64,000 nt of DNA from Trichomonas vaginalis G3. Lineage: Eukaryota > Parabasalia > Trichomonadida > Trichomonadidae. The translations under genes were made by a program, and so were the position numbers. Below the pieces are notes generated by a model. It saw nothing but the letters and a program-made list of their open reading frames with translations. It was not told the DNA's origin and made no database searches. Each line of letters begins with the position of its first letter. The stretch's first letter is position 1. The stretch is from contig NC_067204.1 in the NCBI RefSeq assembly GCF_026262505.1, positions 1,521,797 to 1,585,796 on the forward strand, read 5' to 3'. This document shows positions 1 to 8,392 of this stretch, piece after piece.

Positions 1-557
1 GAAATCGCCAAAATTTGGGTCGCAATCTTTGAAATGCGACGCAAGTTTGGGCAATTTCGCGAGGGACTTGCTCCATTTGGTGCATAGATTCACACTCTAT
101 GCACCAGATGGAACAATTCTTTCGCTGACAGCGGGAAACTTTGTCTGAATAGTTTAACATTCAGACAAAGTTTCCCGCTGTCAGAGAGGGAATGGAAGGG
201 TAAGAGGTATATATTCATAATGTATACCTCTTACTCTTCCATTCCCTCAAGAAAGTTCAAAAACTTGGGTGCAATCAGTTCTGATTGCACCCAAGTTTTT
301 GAACTTTATATAGGGAATTGTTGGCTATGTTGTACTGATCATGAATCAGTACATCATAGCCAACAATTCCTTCGCAAACAGTGGGAAACTTTGTCTGAAT
401 AGTTTAACATTCAGACAAAGTTTCCCGCTGTCAGGGAGGGAATTAGAGGGTGGGAGATATATAGATAGACTATAAATCTCTCACCCTTTAATTCCCTCAA
501 GAAAGTTCAAAAACTTGGGTGCAATCAGAACTGATTGCACCAAAGTTTTTGAATTTT
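1..557. repeat. Hairpin array, unit 1 (H6-H14)
   Basis: Serial stem-loops of 41-63 nt with perfect or near-perfect arms, identical to those itemised for unit 2. The left half (H1-H5) lies outside the window. Confidence 0.9.
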
Positions 558-576
558 GTATAAGGAATTGTTGGCT

Positions 577-1125
577 ATGATGTGGATAGCCGCTGCCAGA
601 CCAAATGAATTAACCGTTGTGAATAACGTTTCTGAATCTTTATTTAAAAAGATAAAATATCACGATTTTGGCTGCGTTAAAAATCAAAGAATTGATGTTT
701 TTGTCAAAAATCTTTTAGAAGAAGTTGCACCCAATTACTTTTATCGTATTAAAAACGATTTACTTCAAACAGGTTTTATTCCTTCAATTAGAATTCGCGA
801 GCCTCGATTGACAGATTATAAAACAAAATTGAAAAGAGAAGTTCAATCACGTTTATACCAAGTATTAAATTTTGTTCAGAATCAAGAAGCCAATTTGAAT
901 CCATTAAGATTTTTATTGGAAAATGCTGAAGAAAAACTTTCTCAAATAAATGAGAAGATACAAAATTCAATTACATATTTAAGATCGTTTGAAATTCCAA
1001 ATGAATTGTTAGATACGTATATGTTAGAAATTAATGAATTTTGTTATAATTCTCCAGATTATATTTTAGAACATTTCGAAGAATTTTTGGAGGATTTCAA
1101 AGAAAAGAATAATTTAATAGACTAA
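577..1125 (+). CDS. Element E ORF, 182 aa, unknown family (unit 1)
   Basis: I do not recognise this protein. It begins at the first ATG of an MMWIAAARPNEL start, the only long reading frame in element E. It is acidic and lysine-rich. A likely helical or coiled-coil stretch covers about residues 85-140 (FVQNQE, LLENAEEKLSQINEKIQNS), and the C-terminus is acidic (EHFEEFLEDFKEKNN). There is no signal peptide, membrane segment or visible catalytic motif. The first ~8 codons lie inside the broken half of hairpin H15, so the ORF may be the 3' part of a larger gene joined to the array. The frame is intact in seven of eight copies, but copies are so similar that this says little about selection. It could be a transposition or structural protein of E; that is inference only. 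Confidence 0.5.
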   Translation: MMWIAAARPNELTVVNNVSESLFKKIKYHDFGCVKNQRIDVFVKNLLEEVAPNYFYRIKNDLLQTGFIPSIRIREPRLTDYKTKLKREVQSRLYQVLNFVQNQEANLNPLRFLLENAEEKLSQINEKIQNSITYLRSFEIPNELLDTYMLEINEFCYNSPDYILEHFEEFLEDFKEKNNLID

Positions 1126-1237
1126 AAAATTTATTATTTTTATTTATTGTGAATTTTAAATTGTCACTTTTTAACTGTTACTCCCTATTGAAAGTGTCAC
1201 TTTTTGGGTGTCACTTTTTCGGAAATTCTTATATACT

Positions 1238-1831
1238 CTAAGAAAAACTTTGTGAAATTTTGATTGTTGCAACTGTATTCGGAGATTTACTTCTGAACAA
1301 AATGTATAATGTCGGTGAGAAATAAAGATGGTCTGTTGTGTAATTTATAACTTTGTATTGAAATGTTGGTTGATAATAAGAATAATTAAAATCGTAATCA
1401 TCCGAAGATGTGCTTATGTTCAATCTAACATCTGTTGGATCTAAGTAAACTGAGCAGTAATTCTTATTGATTTCATATTTTTTATTTGAATAATTGAAAG
1501 CTAGATCGTTCGATTCGGATAGAAATTCTATGGAATCGCAGTAATTTGGAAAAGAAACTACACAAAATCTTACTTTATAATTATAATACGTGTTTGTTGA
1601 TTTAAAATTAAAAGTTGGCTCTGTGATTTTCCATATTTTGCTTGTGCATGATTCATAGTTAATACGCAAGTAATCGCTCATATATGTATCTTGTAGAATA
1701 AAATAATAACTAAATGATTTGTTATCTGCAAATGAAAAAGTAATATCTTGACCATATGAACCAATGTCAATTAAATAATCTCCTGTTCTGTTAATTATAC
1801 CATTGGTGATTGTATAGTAAAACCAGGACAT
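1238..1831 (-). pseudogene. N-terminal part of split surface-protein gene (unit 1)
   Basis: A 197-aa frame starting MSWFYYTITNG with several N-glycosylation sites (NRT, NYS, NIS) and many Tyr/Ser/Asn. It runs into the 89-bp host repeat (ending LYFSPTLYILF...KISQSFS) and then stops at the edge of element E. The same LYFSPTLY segment is in frame at the start of the C-terminal part next to the other E border, so one ancestral gene was split by E. No signal peptide is evident at this start. The matching C-terminal part lies outside the window to the left. Confidence 0.6.
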
Positions 1832-1834
1832 TCA

Positions 1835-1840
1835 CAATGA
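1835..1840 (-). promoter_or_regulatory. Initiator-like element upstream of split gene
   Basis: On the minus strand TCATTG lies 3 bases before the MSWF ATG. Trichomonas core promoters use an Inr (TCAY[T/A]) close to the start codon, so this fits the family rule. The site recurs in every complete unit. Confidence 0.4.
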
Positions 1841-2327
1841 TTTTAATTTGAAAGCGGATCTATTCAGAATGAATTTTGAATATTTTACACAGTCAGATTG
1901 TCAAATCATTTTAGTTTATTGGATAATCCTTTTAATGTATTATTTTTAAAATTTTAAAAATAAAATAAAAGTGGATCCAAAATTTTTGTATCAGAATGGG
2001 TCAATATTTCATGAATCAGTCCTCAAGAACAAAAATGAAGAAGGTCGTAATTGCCTTATGCATCTAAGCTACTATCCAAAAAAGAGAAATTGGATTAGAA
2101 AAGGATTATGAGTGATTGAAATTAATACGTGTGCGAATAACCATGGATTTGTAAAAATTAATGCTTCAGAAATACAACATTTTGCTATTGAGAATTCCTT
2201 GTAAAGTCCAAATCTCAAAATACATAATTTTATATTTAGTTTGTTTGATGTTGAAACTATATTACCACCAAGAAGAGACAATATTATCTTAGTAAACATG
2301 TTTCAATTAATTTGATGTTCTTGGATA
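1841..2327. other. A+T-rich intergenic stretch, unit 1
   Basis: No supported gene. Short plus-strand frames (for example the segment reading HESVLKNKNEEGRNCLMHLS near 2010-2070) look like a decayed coding relic with stops. Nothing further is recognisable. Confidence 0.4.
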
Positions 2328-2329
2328 TA

Positions 2330-2739
2330 AACTGCGAGTCAAAAGGCGTACCTACCTTCAACTTTTTGAGAGAAGTCATACAATTAATTATATGAGTTTC
2401 TCTCAAAAAGTCGATTTCTGCCAGGTACACCTTTTGGACCGCACAAGCTATTTGCTCTAATTCGATATAACAACAAAGGATCATAAAACAGATATAAATA
2501 TAGGATGAACTGATACGATTTTTTCGGGTCTAACTTCAAAATTTAAGATTTCGAAATTTAATACAAGCTTCAAACCAGAAATTTAAGCATAAATAGAAGT
2601 TGATTTGCTACCTATTGCACGTGAAGCTTATTTGAGCTCTAATATTTAATAATTTTCTCTCGCTCTCAGTGAAGGCACCGTTAGCATTAGAAATGTAAAC
2701 TATTCAAAAATTGATAGGTCCGCCTTTTGATTCGCAGTT
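2330..2739. mobile_element. MITE-like element G, unit 1 (410 bp)
   Basis: Ends are an inverted pair of about 25 bp (AACTGCGA(G/A)TCAAAAGGCG...) flanked on both sides by the dinucleotide TA (2328-2329 and 2740-2741), as expected for Tc1/mariner-type insertions. It contains an internal imperfect hairpin at about 2338-2440. No ORF of its own. Assignment to Tc1/mariner rests only on the TA flanks. Confidence 0.5.
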
Positions 2740-2819
2740 TAAAGCATAAATTTTGTCAATTAAATTTTAATTACAGAATAAAAAGAAAAGTCAATAAAAG
2801 CATATGAAAGCTGACACGA

Positions 2820-3082
2820 ATTATTCATAAGGATTATCGAATAATGATTTCGATTTTTGTGAATAATTTGGTATTTCTTTTGTTTCGATTAAATATGGAT
2901 TTATTTGAACCTCTTCTAAAGGTAATGGTTCGGATTTATTAGATACTTCTTCTAATAGACAACTTCTATTATCAATGAAATGTTCATGAATTATTGATTG
3001 TGTTTCCTCTCTTTTTTCTTTTTTTTAAGACATAAAAGAGGAATTGCAATGCTTGATGGTAATGATAGTCTTATTGTTATCA
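2820..3082 (-). pseudogene. Tail-only relic of a paralogous surface gene (unit 1)
   Basis: Encodes a short hydrophobic stretch then a cytoplasmic tail ending SLFDNPYE, paralogous to the tail of the gene at 3294-4400 (ENPYE; shared PLEE...NPY pattern). No extracellular part is present. A poly-T length change interrupts the frame in units 1 and 2; it is open for 87 codons in units 3 and 5-8. Confidence 0.5.
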
Positions 3083-3293
3083 ATTAAAATTATCTCCCAT
3101 CCTATATAATAAAATTTGATTCAATATTACTAAATACTTTATGTTTCTTAATAATTGAGATGCCTAAAATGTTGATAATGTTGTTATAAACTTATTTTCA
3201 CACGCTCAATCTTATGGGAGTAATAAGAATTGTAATAAAAAAAACATTATAAATCTTTAAAGATTCGTTCATAAACAATATATAAAAAAATAG

Positions 3294-4400
3294 TTATTCA
3301 TAAGGATTCTCGAAATAAGTATTTGATTGTTCTTGCTTTGGATTATATGCTGGTGCTTTATATTCATTAGGATATGGATTGCTGTTCGTTTCTTCTAAAG
3401 GTAAATCTTTTTCGGTTTTATCAACAAGGCTTTGATTAATTGGATTTTCAGCTCTGAATTTTCTGTGTCTATAACATAAGTAAGCAGCGACAGCAATGAG
3501 ACCTGCTCCAACTGCTGCTCCAATAATAATTTCCAAAACAGCACCTTCACTTAGTCCTTCATCACTATCATCATCAGAATAATTATGATCATCTGATTTT
3601 TGTTCAACTGGTTCTGATGAATTTATTTCATGATACGAATTATCAAAAATGATAAGAGATCTATGAGTTGAATTATTTCCTTTGATTAAATATGATGTAT
3701 TATATTTGTCGCCAGCATGATAAAAAAATAAGTAATCGTGTTTAGAATTAGTTATTGTTAGAAAAGGTTTTTCAACAATAATATTAGCTCTATTTATTTT
3801 TCCATAGACATCATAAATATCACCATCTTCGAAATGAACTGTTCCATTTGTGAAAGCAGTAACAACACATGTATGAGCTGTGTCCTGAGAAGTGAATTTG
3901 TAATTAGACCTTACATTTGTGATAATCGAAGTGCAATCATAATAATTCAAATTAAAAACAACAAAATTACATGGAATAGGTTCGTCACTGGAGGATTCTA
4001 ATGTAATTGTACCTGTGTGAGCGAAATAAATTGCTGAATATTGTGTATTTCCAAGAATTTCTAAAGATACTTCTGAAGTTCTTGCTTCTCCGGAAATGTT
4101 GCGATAATCAGTAAATACTACGTATTGTTCCTTATAAAAATTAAGTTTTGTTTGATTTCTGCCAATTAATAACTTTTGAATTCCGAATATTTTGTATTTT
4201 GGCTGGGATCCAAAAGAAATTGATTGGTTGCAAAGATATTCGAGCTTGTCCTTATCATAAGCACTGTATGTATCATAAGAAAAACTTTGTGAAATTTTGA
4301 TTGTTGCAACTGTATTCGGAGATTTACTTCTGAACAAAATGTATAATGTCGGTGAGAAATAAAGGAAACAATAAGAATTACCGAAAAAGTGACAAAACAT
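3294..4400 (-). CDS. C-terminal part of split type I surface protein (unit 1)
   Basis: A 368-aa frame. The first ~11 residues (MFCHFFGNSYC) come from the terminus of element E. Then come the 89-bp host repeat (LYFSPTLYILF...) and the gene body: an extracellular region with many N-glycosylation sites (NQT, NIS, NGT, NTS, NST, NSS, NYS), an acidic stretch (DDDSDEG), one transmembrane segment at about residues 288-312 (LEIIIGAAVGAGLIAVAAYL), a basic stop-transfer (CYRHRK) and a 57-residue tail with NPYP and a terminal NPYE. This layout is that of a trichomonad surface protein with a possible endocytic-type tail. It is not BspA-like or Pmp-like, as I see no leucine-rich or GGAI repeats. The N-terminal part of the same gene is at 6337-6930. 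Whether the shortened frame is expressed is unknown. Confidence 0.6.
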   Translation of the reverse strand: MFCHFFGNSYCFLYFSPTLYILFRSKSPNTVATIKISQSFSYDTYSAYDKDKLEYLCNQSISFGSQPKYKIFGIQKLLIGRNQTKLNFYKEQYVVFTDYRNISGEARTSEVSLEILGNTQYSAIYFAHTGTITLESSSDEPIPCNFVVFNLNYYDCTSIITNVRSNYKFTSQDTAHTCVVTAFTNGTVHFEDGDIYDVYGKINRANIIVEKPFLTITNSKHDYLFFYHAGDKYNTSYLIKGNNSTHRSLIIFDNSYHEINSSEPVEQKSDDHNYSDDDSDEGLSEGAVLEIIIGAAVGAGLIAVAAYLCYRHRKFRAENPINQSLVDKTEKDLPLEETNSNPYPNEYKAPAYNPKQEQSNTYFENPYE

Positions 4401-4671
4401 CAAAAACAGGGAGGGGGTCTCAATTTTTATTACTTATATTATTTTACAATATTTATATAAATACTCTTTATAATATATTTTACTATAAAATTATACCTCA
4501 AATTCAAATATTTATAATATTATTTACATAATTATCTCAAAATTATATTTTTATATATTATTTTTCATATGTATAAATCATATAATCTATATCTATGCAA
4601 ATCTCATCTAAAATTTTTTGAAGCAAACCGCTACCATTTTATAATGGTCCATCTTAAATTCATCATAAATT

Positions 4672-5656
4672 CTGGTACATGTTAGTACCAGAGTCTTCAA
4701 ATCTCAAACACTCTGGTACCAACATGTACCAGACGCGAGTTTCCAATGCCCTCGTACGATTTTCTATTAAGATCTTCTTGAATGAGAAGGTCTTCATAGA
4801 AACTCGTACGAGGGCTTCTCTTTTAAATACTCTGGTACCTGCTGGTATCGGAGTCGACTTTACAGCCCTTTCCCCAATTTTGAAGCTGGGGAAAGTTTTC
4901 AAGCAATGAAAGGGAAGCTCTCGCTATGAGGTGAAAATCTAGAATTTTTACCTCATAGCGAGTAATCCTTTGTTAATTGCTTGAAAACTTTCTTCAAATT
5001 ATCAAAATTTCGAGGAAAGTTTCCTTGCTTCAAAGTAGAGATGGAGCCCTTTGAGCCACTGCATATAGGTCAGTGACTCAAAATACTCCATCTCTACTAG
5101 AAATCGCCAAAATTTGGGTCGCAATCTTTGAAATGCGACGCAAGTTTGGGCAATTTCGCGAGGGACTTGCTCCATTTGGTGCATAGATTCACACTCTATG
5201 CACCAGATGGAACAATTCTTTCGCTGACAGCGGGAAACTTTGTCTGAATAGTTTAACATTCAGACAAAGTTTCCCGCTGTCAGAGAGGGAATGGAAGGGT
5301 AAGAGGTATATATTCATAATGTATACCTCTTACTCTTCCATTCCCTCAAGAAAGTTCAAAAACTTGGGTGCAATCAGTTCTGATTGCACCCAAGTTTTTG
5401 AACTTTATATAGGGAATTGTTGGCTATGTTGTACTGATCATGAATCAGTACATCATAGCCAACAATTCCTTCGCAAACAGTGGGAAACTTTGTCTGAATA
5501 GTTTAACATTCAGACAAAGTTTCCCGCTGTCAGGGAGGGAATTAGAGGGTGGGAGATATATAGATAGACTATAAATCTCTCACCCTTTAATTCCCTCAAG
5601 AAAGTTCAAAAACTTGGGTGCAATCAGAACTGATTGCACCAAAGTTTTTGAATTTT
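4672..5656. repeat. Array of 14 serial hairpins (unit 2, reference copy)
   Basis: Stem-loops read by eye: H1 4672-4732 (arms 22, 1 mismatch), H2 4748-4815 (31, 3), H3 4829-4854 (11, 2), H4 4892-4991 (outer 16, perfect, with an inner stem at 4920-4962), H5 5035-5097 (27, 4), H6 5100-5157 (24, 4), H7 5171-5211 (16, 1), H8 5224-5283 (26, perfect), H9 5285-5347 (26, 1), H10 5351-5406 (27, perfect, 2-nt loop), H11 5413-5469 (26, 1), H12 5477-5530 (23, 1), H13 5535-5597 (about 26, about 3), H14 5601-5656 (27, 2). A broken H15 follows at 5662-5689. Spacers are 1-16 nt among H5-H14 and longer (up to about 43 nt) in the left part. H12-H15 repeat H8-H11 with a 249-253 bp period. The stems account for the apparent small ORFs on both strands here. 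Confidence 0.92.
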
Positions 5657-5675
5657 GTATAAGGAATTGTTGGCT

Positions 5676-6224
5676 ATGATGTGGATAGCCGCTGCCAGAC
5701 CAAATGAATTAACCGTTGTGAATAACGTTTCTGAATCTTTATTTAAAAAGATAAAATATCACGATTTTGGCTGCGTTAAAAATCAAAGAATTGATGTTTT
5801 TGTCAAAAATCTTTTAGAAGAAGTTGCACCCAATTACTTTTATCGTATTAAAAACGATTTACTTCAAACAGGTTTTATTCCTTCAATTAGAATTCGCGAG
5901 CCTCGATTGACAGATTATAAAACAAAATTGAAAAGAGAAGTTCAATCACGTTTATACCAAGTATTAAATTTTGTTCAGAATCAAGAAGCCAATTTGAATC
6001 CATTAAGATTTTTATTGGAAAATGCTGAAGAAAAACTTTCTCAAATAAATGAGAAGATACAAAATTCAATTACATATTTAAGATCGTTTGAAATTCCAAA
6101 TGAATTGTTAGATACGTATATGTTAGAAATTAATGAATTTTGTTATAATTCTCCAGATTATATTTTAGAACATTTCGAAGAATTTTTGGAGGATTTCAAA
6201 GAAAAGAATAATTTAATAGACTAA
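5676..6224 (+). CDS. Element E ORF, 182 aa (unit 2)
   Basis: Same unknown protein as at 577-1125. The frame is intact. Confidence 0.5.
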   Translation: MMWIAAARPNELTVVNNVSESLFKKIKYHDFGCVKNQRIDVFVKNLLEEVAPNYFYRIKNDLLQTGFIPSIRIREPRLTDYKTKLKREVQSRLYQVLNFVQNQEANLNPLRFLLENAEEKLSQINEKIQNSITYLRSFEIPNELLDTYMLEINEFCYNSPDYILEHFEEFLEDFKEKNNLID

Positions 6225-6336
6225 AAAATTTATTATTTTTATTTATTGTGAATTTTAAATTGTCACTTTTTAACTGTTACTCCCTATTGAAAGTGTCACT
6301 TTTTGGGTGTCACTTTTTCGGAAATTCTTATATACT

Positions 6337-6930
6337 CTAAGAAAAACTTTGTGAAATTTTGATTGTTGCAACTGTATTCGGAGATTTACTTCTGAACAAA
6401 ATGTATAATGTCGGTGAGAAATAAAGATGGTCTGTTGTGTAATTTATAACTTTGTATTGAAATGTTGGTTGATAATAAGAATAATTAAAATCGTAATCAT
6501 CCGAAGATGTGCTTATGTTCAATCTAACATCTGTTGGATCTAAGTAAACTGAGCAGTAATTCTTATTGATTTCATATTTTTTATTTGAATAATTGAAAGC
6601 TAGATCGTTCGATTCGGATAGAAATTCTATGGAATCGCAGTAATTTGGAAAAGAAACTACACAAAATCTTACTTTATAATTATAATACGTGTTTGTTGAT
6701 TTAAAATTAAAAGTTGGCTCTGTGATTTTCCATATTTTGCTTGTGCATGATTCATAGTTAATACGCAAGTAATCGCTCATATATGTATCTTGTAGAATAA
6801 AATAATAACTAAATGATTTGTTATCTGCAAATGAAAAAGTAATATCTTGACCATATGAACCAATGTCAATTAAATAATCTCCTGTTCTGTTAATTATACC
6901 ATTGGTGATTGTATAGTAAAACCAGGACAT
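6337..6930 (-). pseudogene. N-terminal part of split surface gene (unit 2)
   Basis: Upstream partner of the C-terminal part at 3294-4400, separated from it by element E (4365-6337). Same content as 1238-1831, with the initiator-like TCATTG just upstream. Confidence 0.6.
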
Positions 6931-7428
6931 TCACAATGATTTTAATTTGAAAGCGGATCTATTCAGAATGAATTTTGAATATTTTACACAGTCAGATTGT
7001 CAAATCATTTTAGTTTATTGGATAATCCTTTTAATGTATTATTTTTAAAATTTTAAAAATAAAATAAAAGTGGATCCAAAATTTTTGTATCAGAATGGGT
7101 CAATATTTCATGAATCAGTCCTCAAGAACAAAAATGAAGAAGGTCGTAATTGCCTTATGCATCTAAGCTACTATCCAAAAAAGAGAAATTGGATTAGAAA
7201 AGGATTATGAGTGATTGAAATTAATACGTGTGCGAATAACCATGGATTTGTAAAAATTAATGCTTCAGAAATACAACATTTTGCTATTGAGAATTCCTTG
7301 TAAAGTCCAAATCTCAAAATACATAATTTTATATTTAGTTTGTTTGATGTTGAAACTATATTACCACCAAGAAGAGACAATATTATCTTAGTAAACATGT
7401 TTCAATTAATTTGATGTTCTTGGATATA

Positions 7429-7838
7429 AACTGCGAGTCAAAAGGCGTACCTACCTTCAACTTTTTGAGAGAAGTCATACAATTAATTATATGAGTTTCT
7501 CTCAAAAAGTCGATTTCTGCCAGGTACACCTTTTGGACCGCACAAGCTATTTGCTCTAATTCGATATAACAACAAAGGATCATAAAACAGATATAAATAT
7601 AGGATGAACTGATACGATTTTTTCGGGTCTAACTTCAAAATTTAAGATTTCGAAATTTAATACAAGCTTCAAACCAGAAATTTAAGCATAAATAGAAGTT
7701 GATTTGCTACCTATTGCACGTGAAGCTTATTTGAGCTCTAATATTTAATAATTTTCTCTCGCTCTCAGTGAAGGCACCGTTAGCATTAGAAATGTAAACT
7801 ATTCAAAAATTGATAGGTCCGCCTTTTGATTCGCAGTT
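7429..7838. mobile_element. MITE-like element G, unit 2
   Basis: Copy of 2330-2739 with the same TA flanks. Confidence 0.5.
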
Positions 7839-7918
7839 TAAAGCATAAATTTTGTCAATTAAATTTTAATTACAGAATAAAAAGAAAAGTCAATAAAAGC
7901 ATATGAAAGCTGACACGA

Positions 7919-8181
7919 ATTATTCATAAGGATTATCGAATAATGATTTCGATTTTTGTGAATAATTTGGTATTTCTTTTGTTTCGATTAAATATGGATT
8001 TATTTGAACCTCTTCTAAAGGTAATGGTTCGGATTTATTAGATACTTCTTCTAATAGACAACTTCTATTATCAATGAAATGTTCATGAATTATTGATTGT
8101 GTTTCCTCTCTTTTTTCTTTTTTTTAAGACATAAAAGAGGAATTGCAATGCTTGATGGTAATGATAGTCTTATTGTTATCA
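7919..8181 (-). pseudogene. Tail-only relic (unit 2)
   Basis: Copy of 2820-3082; the frame is interrupted in the poly-T tract. Confidence 0.45.
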
Positions 8182-8392
8182 ATTAAAATTATCTCCCATC
8201 CTATATAATAAAATTTGATTCAATATTACTAAATACTTTATGTTTCTTAATAATTGAGATGCCTAAAATGTTGATAATGTTGTTATAAACTTATTTTCAC
8301 ACGCTCAATCTTATGGGAGTAATAAGAATTGTAATAAAAAAAACATTATAAATCTTTAAAGATTCGTTCATAAACAATATATAAAAAAATAG

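Larger units (their letters stand above)
1..1238. mobile_element. Element E, unit 1 (partial, cut by window start)
   Basis: Right-hand part of the 1.97-kb hairpin-array element described at 4365-6337. It retains hairpins H6-H14, the 182-codon ORF and the right terminus, which carries three copies of AAAAAGTGACA (read on the minus strand). Confidence 0.7.
4365..6337. mobile_element. Element E, unit 2 (complete, 1973 bp)
   Basis: Bounded by imperfect terminal inverted repeats sharing ATAAGAATT(A/T)CCG and AAAAAGTGACA. It is flanked by 89-bp direct copies of host gene sequence (4276-4364 and 6338-6426). Inside, left to right: an A+T-rich spacer without genes (4404-4631), a small palindrome (4632-4647), the hairpin array (4672-5656), the 182-codon ORF (5676-6224), and a right end with three AAAAAGTGACA motifs. 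The 89-bp repeats are far longer than the target duplications of known DNA transposons. Family unknown. Confidence 0.7.

Noticed and set aside
4672-5656. Small ORFs of 60-85 codons on both strands of the hairpin array
   Set aside because: They are forced by inverted-repeat symmetry, carry no domain and overlap each other on opposite strands.
5224-5656. CRISPR-like periodicity (~63 bp) of the array
   Set aside because: There is no constant direct repeat with variable spacers. The period comes from different palindromes, and the context is eukaryotic.
5224-5656. Integron attC cassette array
   Set aside because: Hairpin sizes are similar, but there are no genes between the stems, no integron-integrase gene and no attC core sites.
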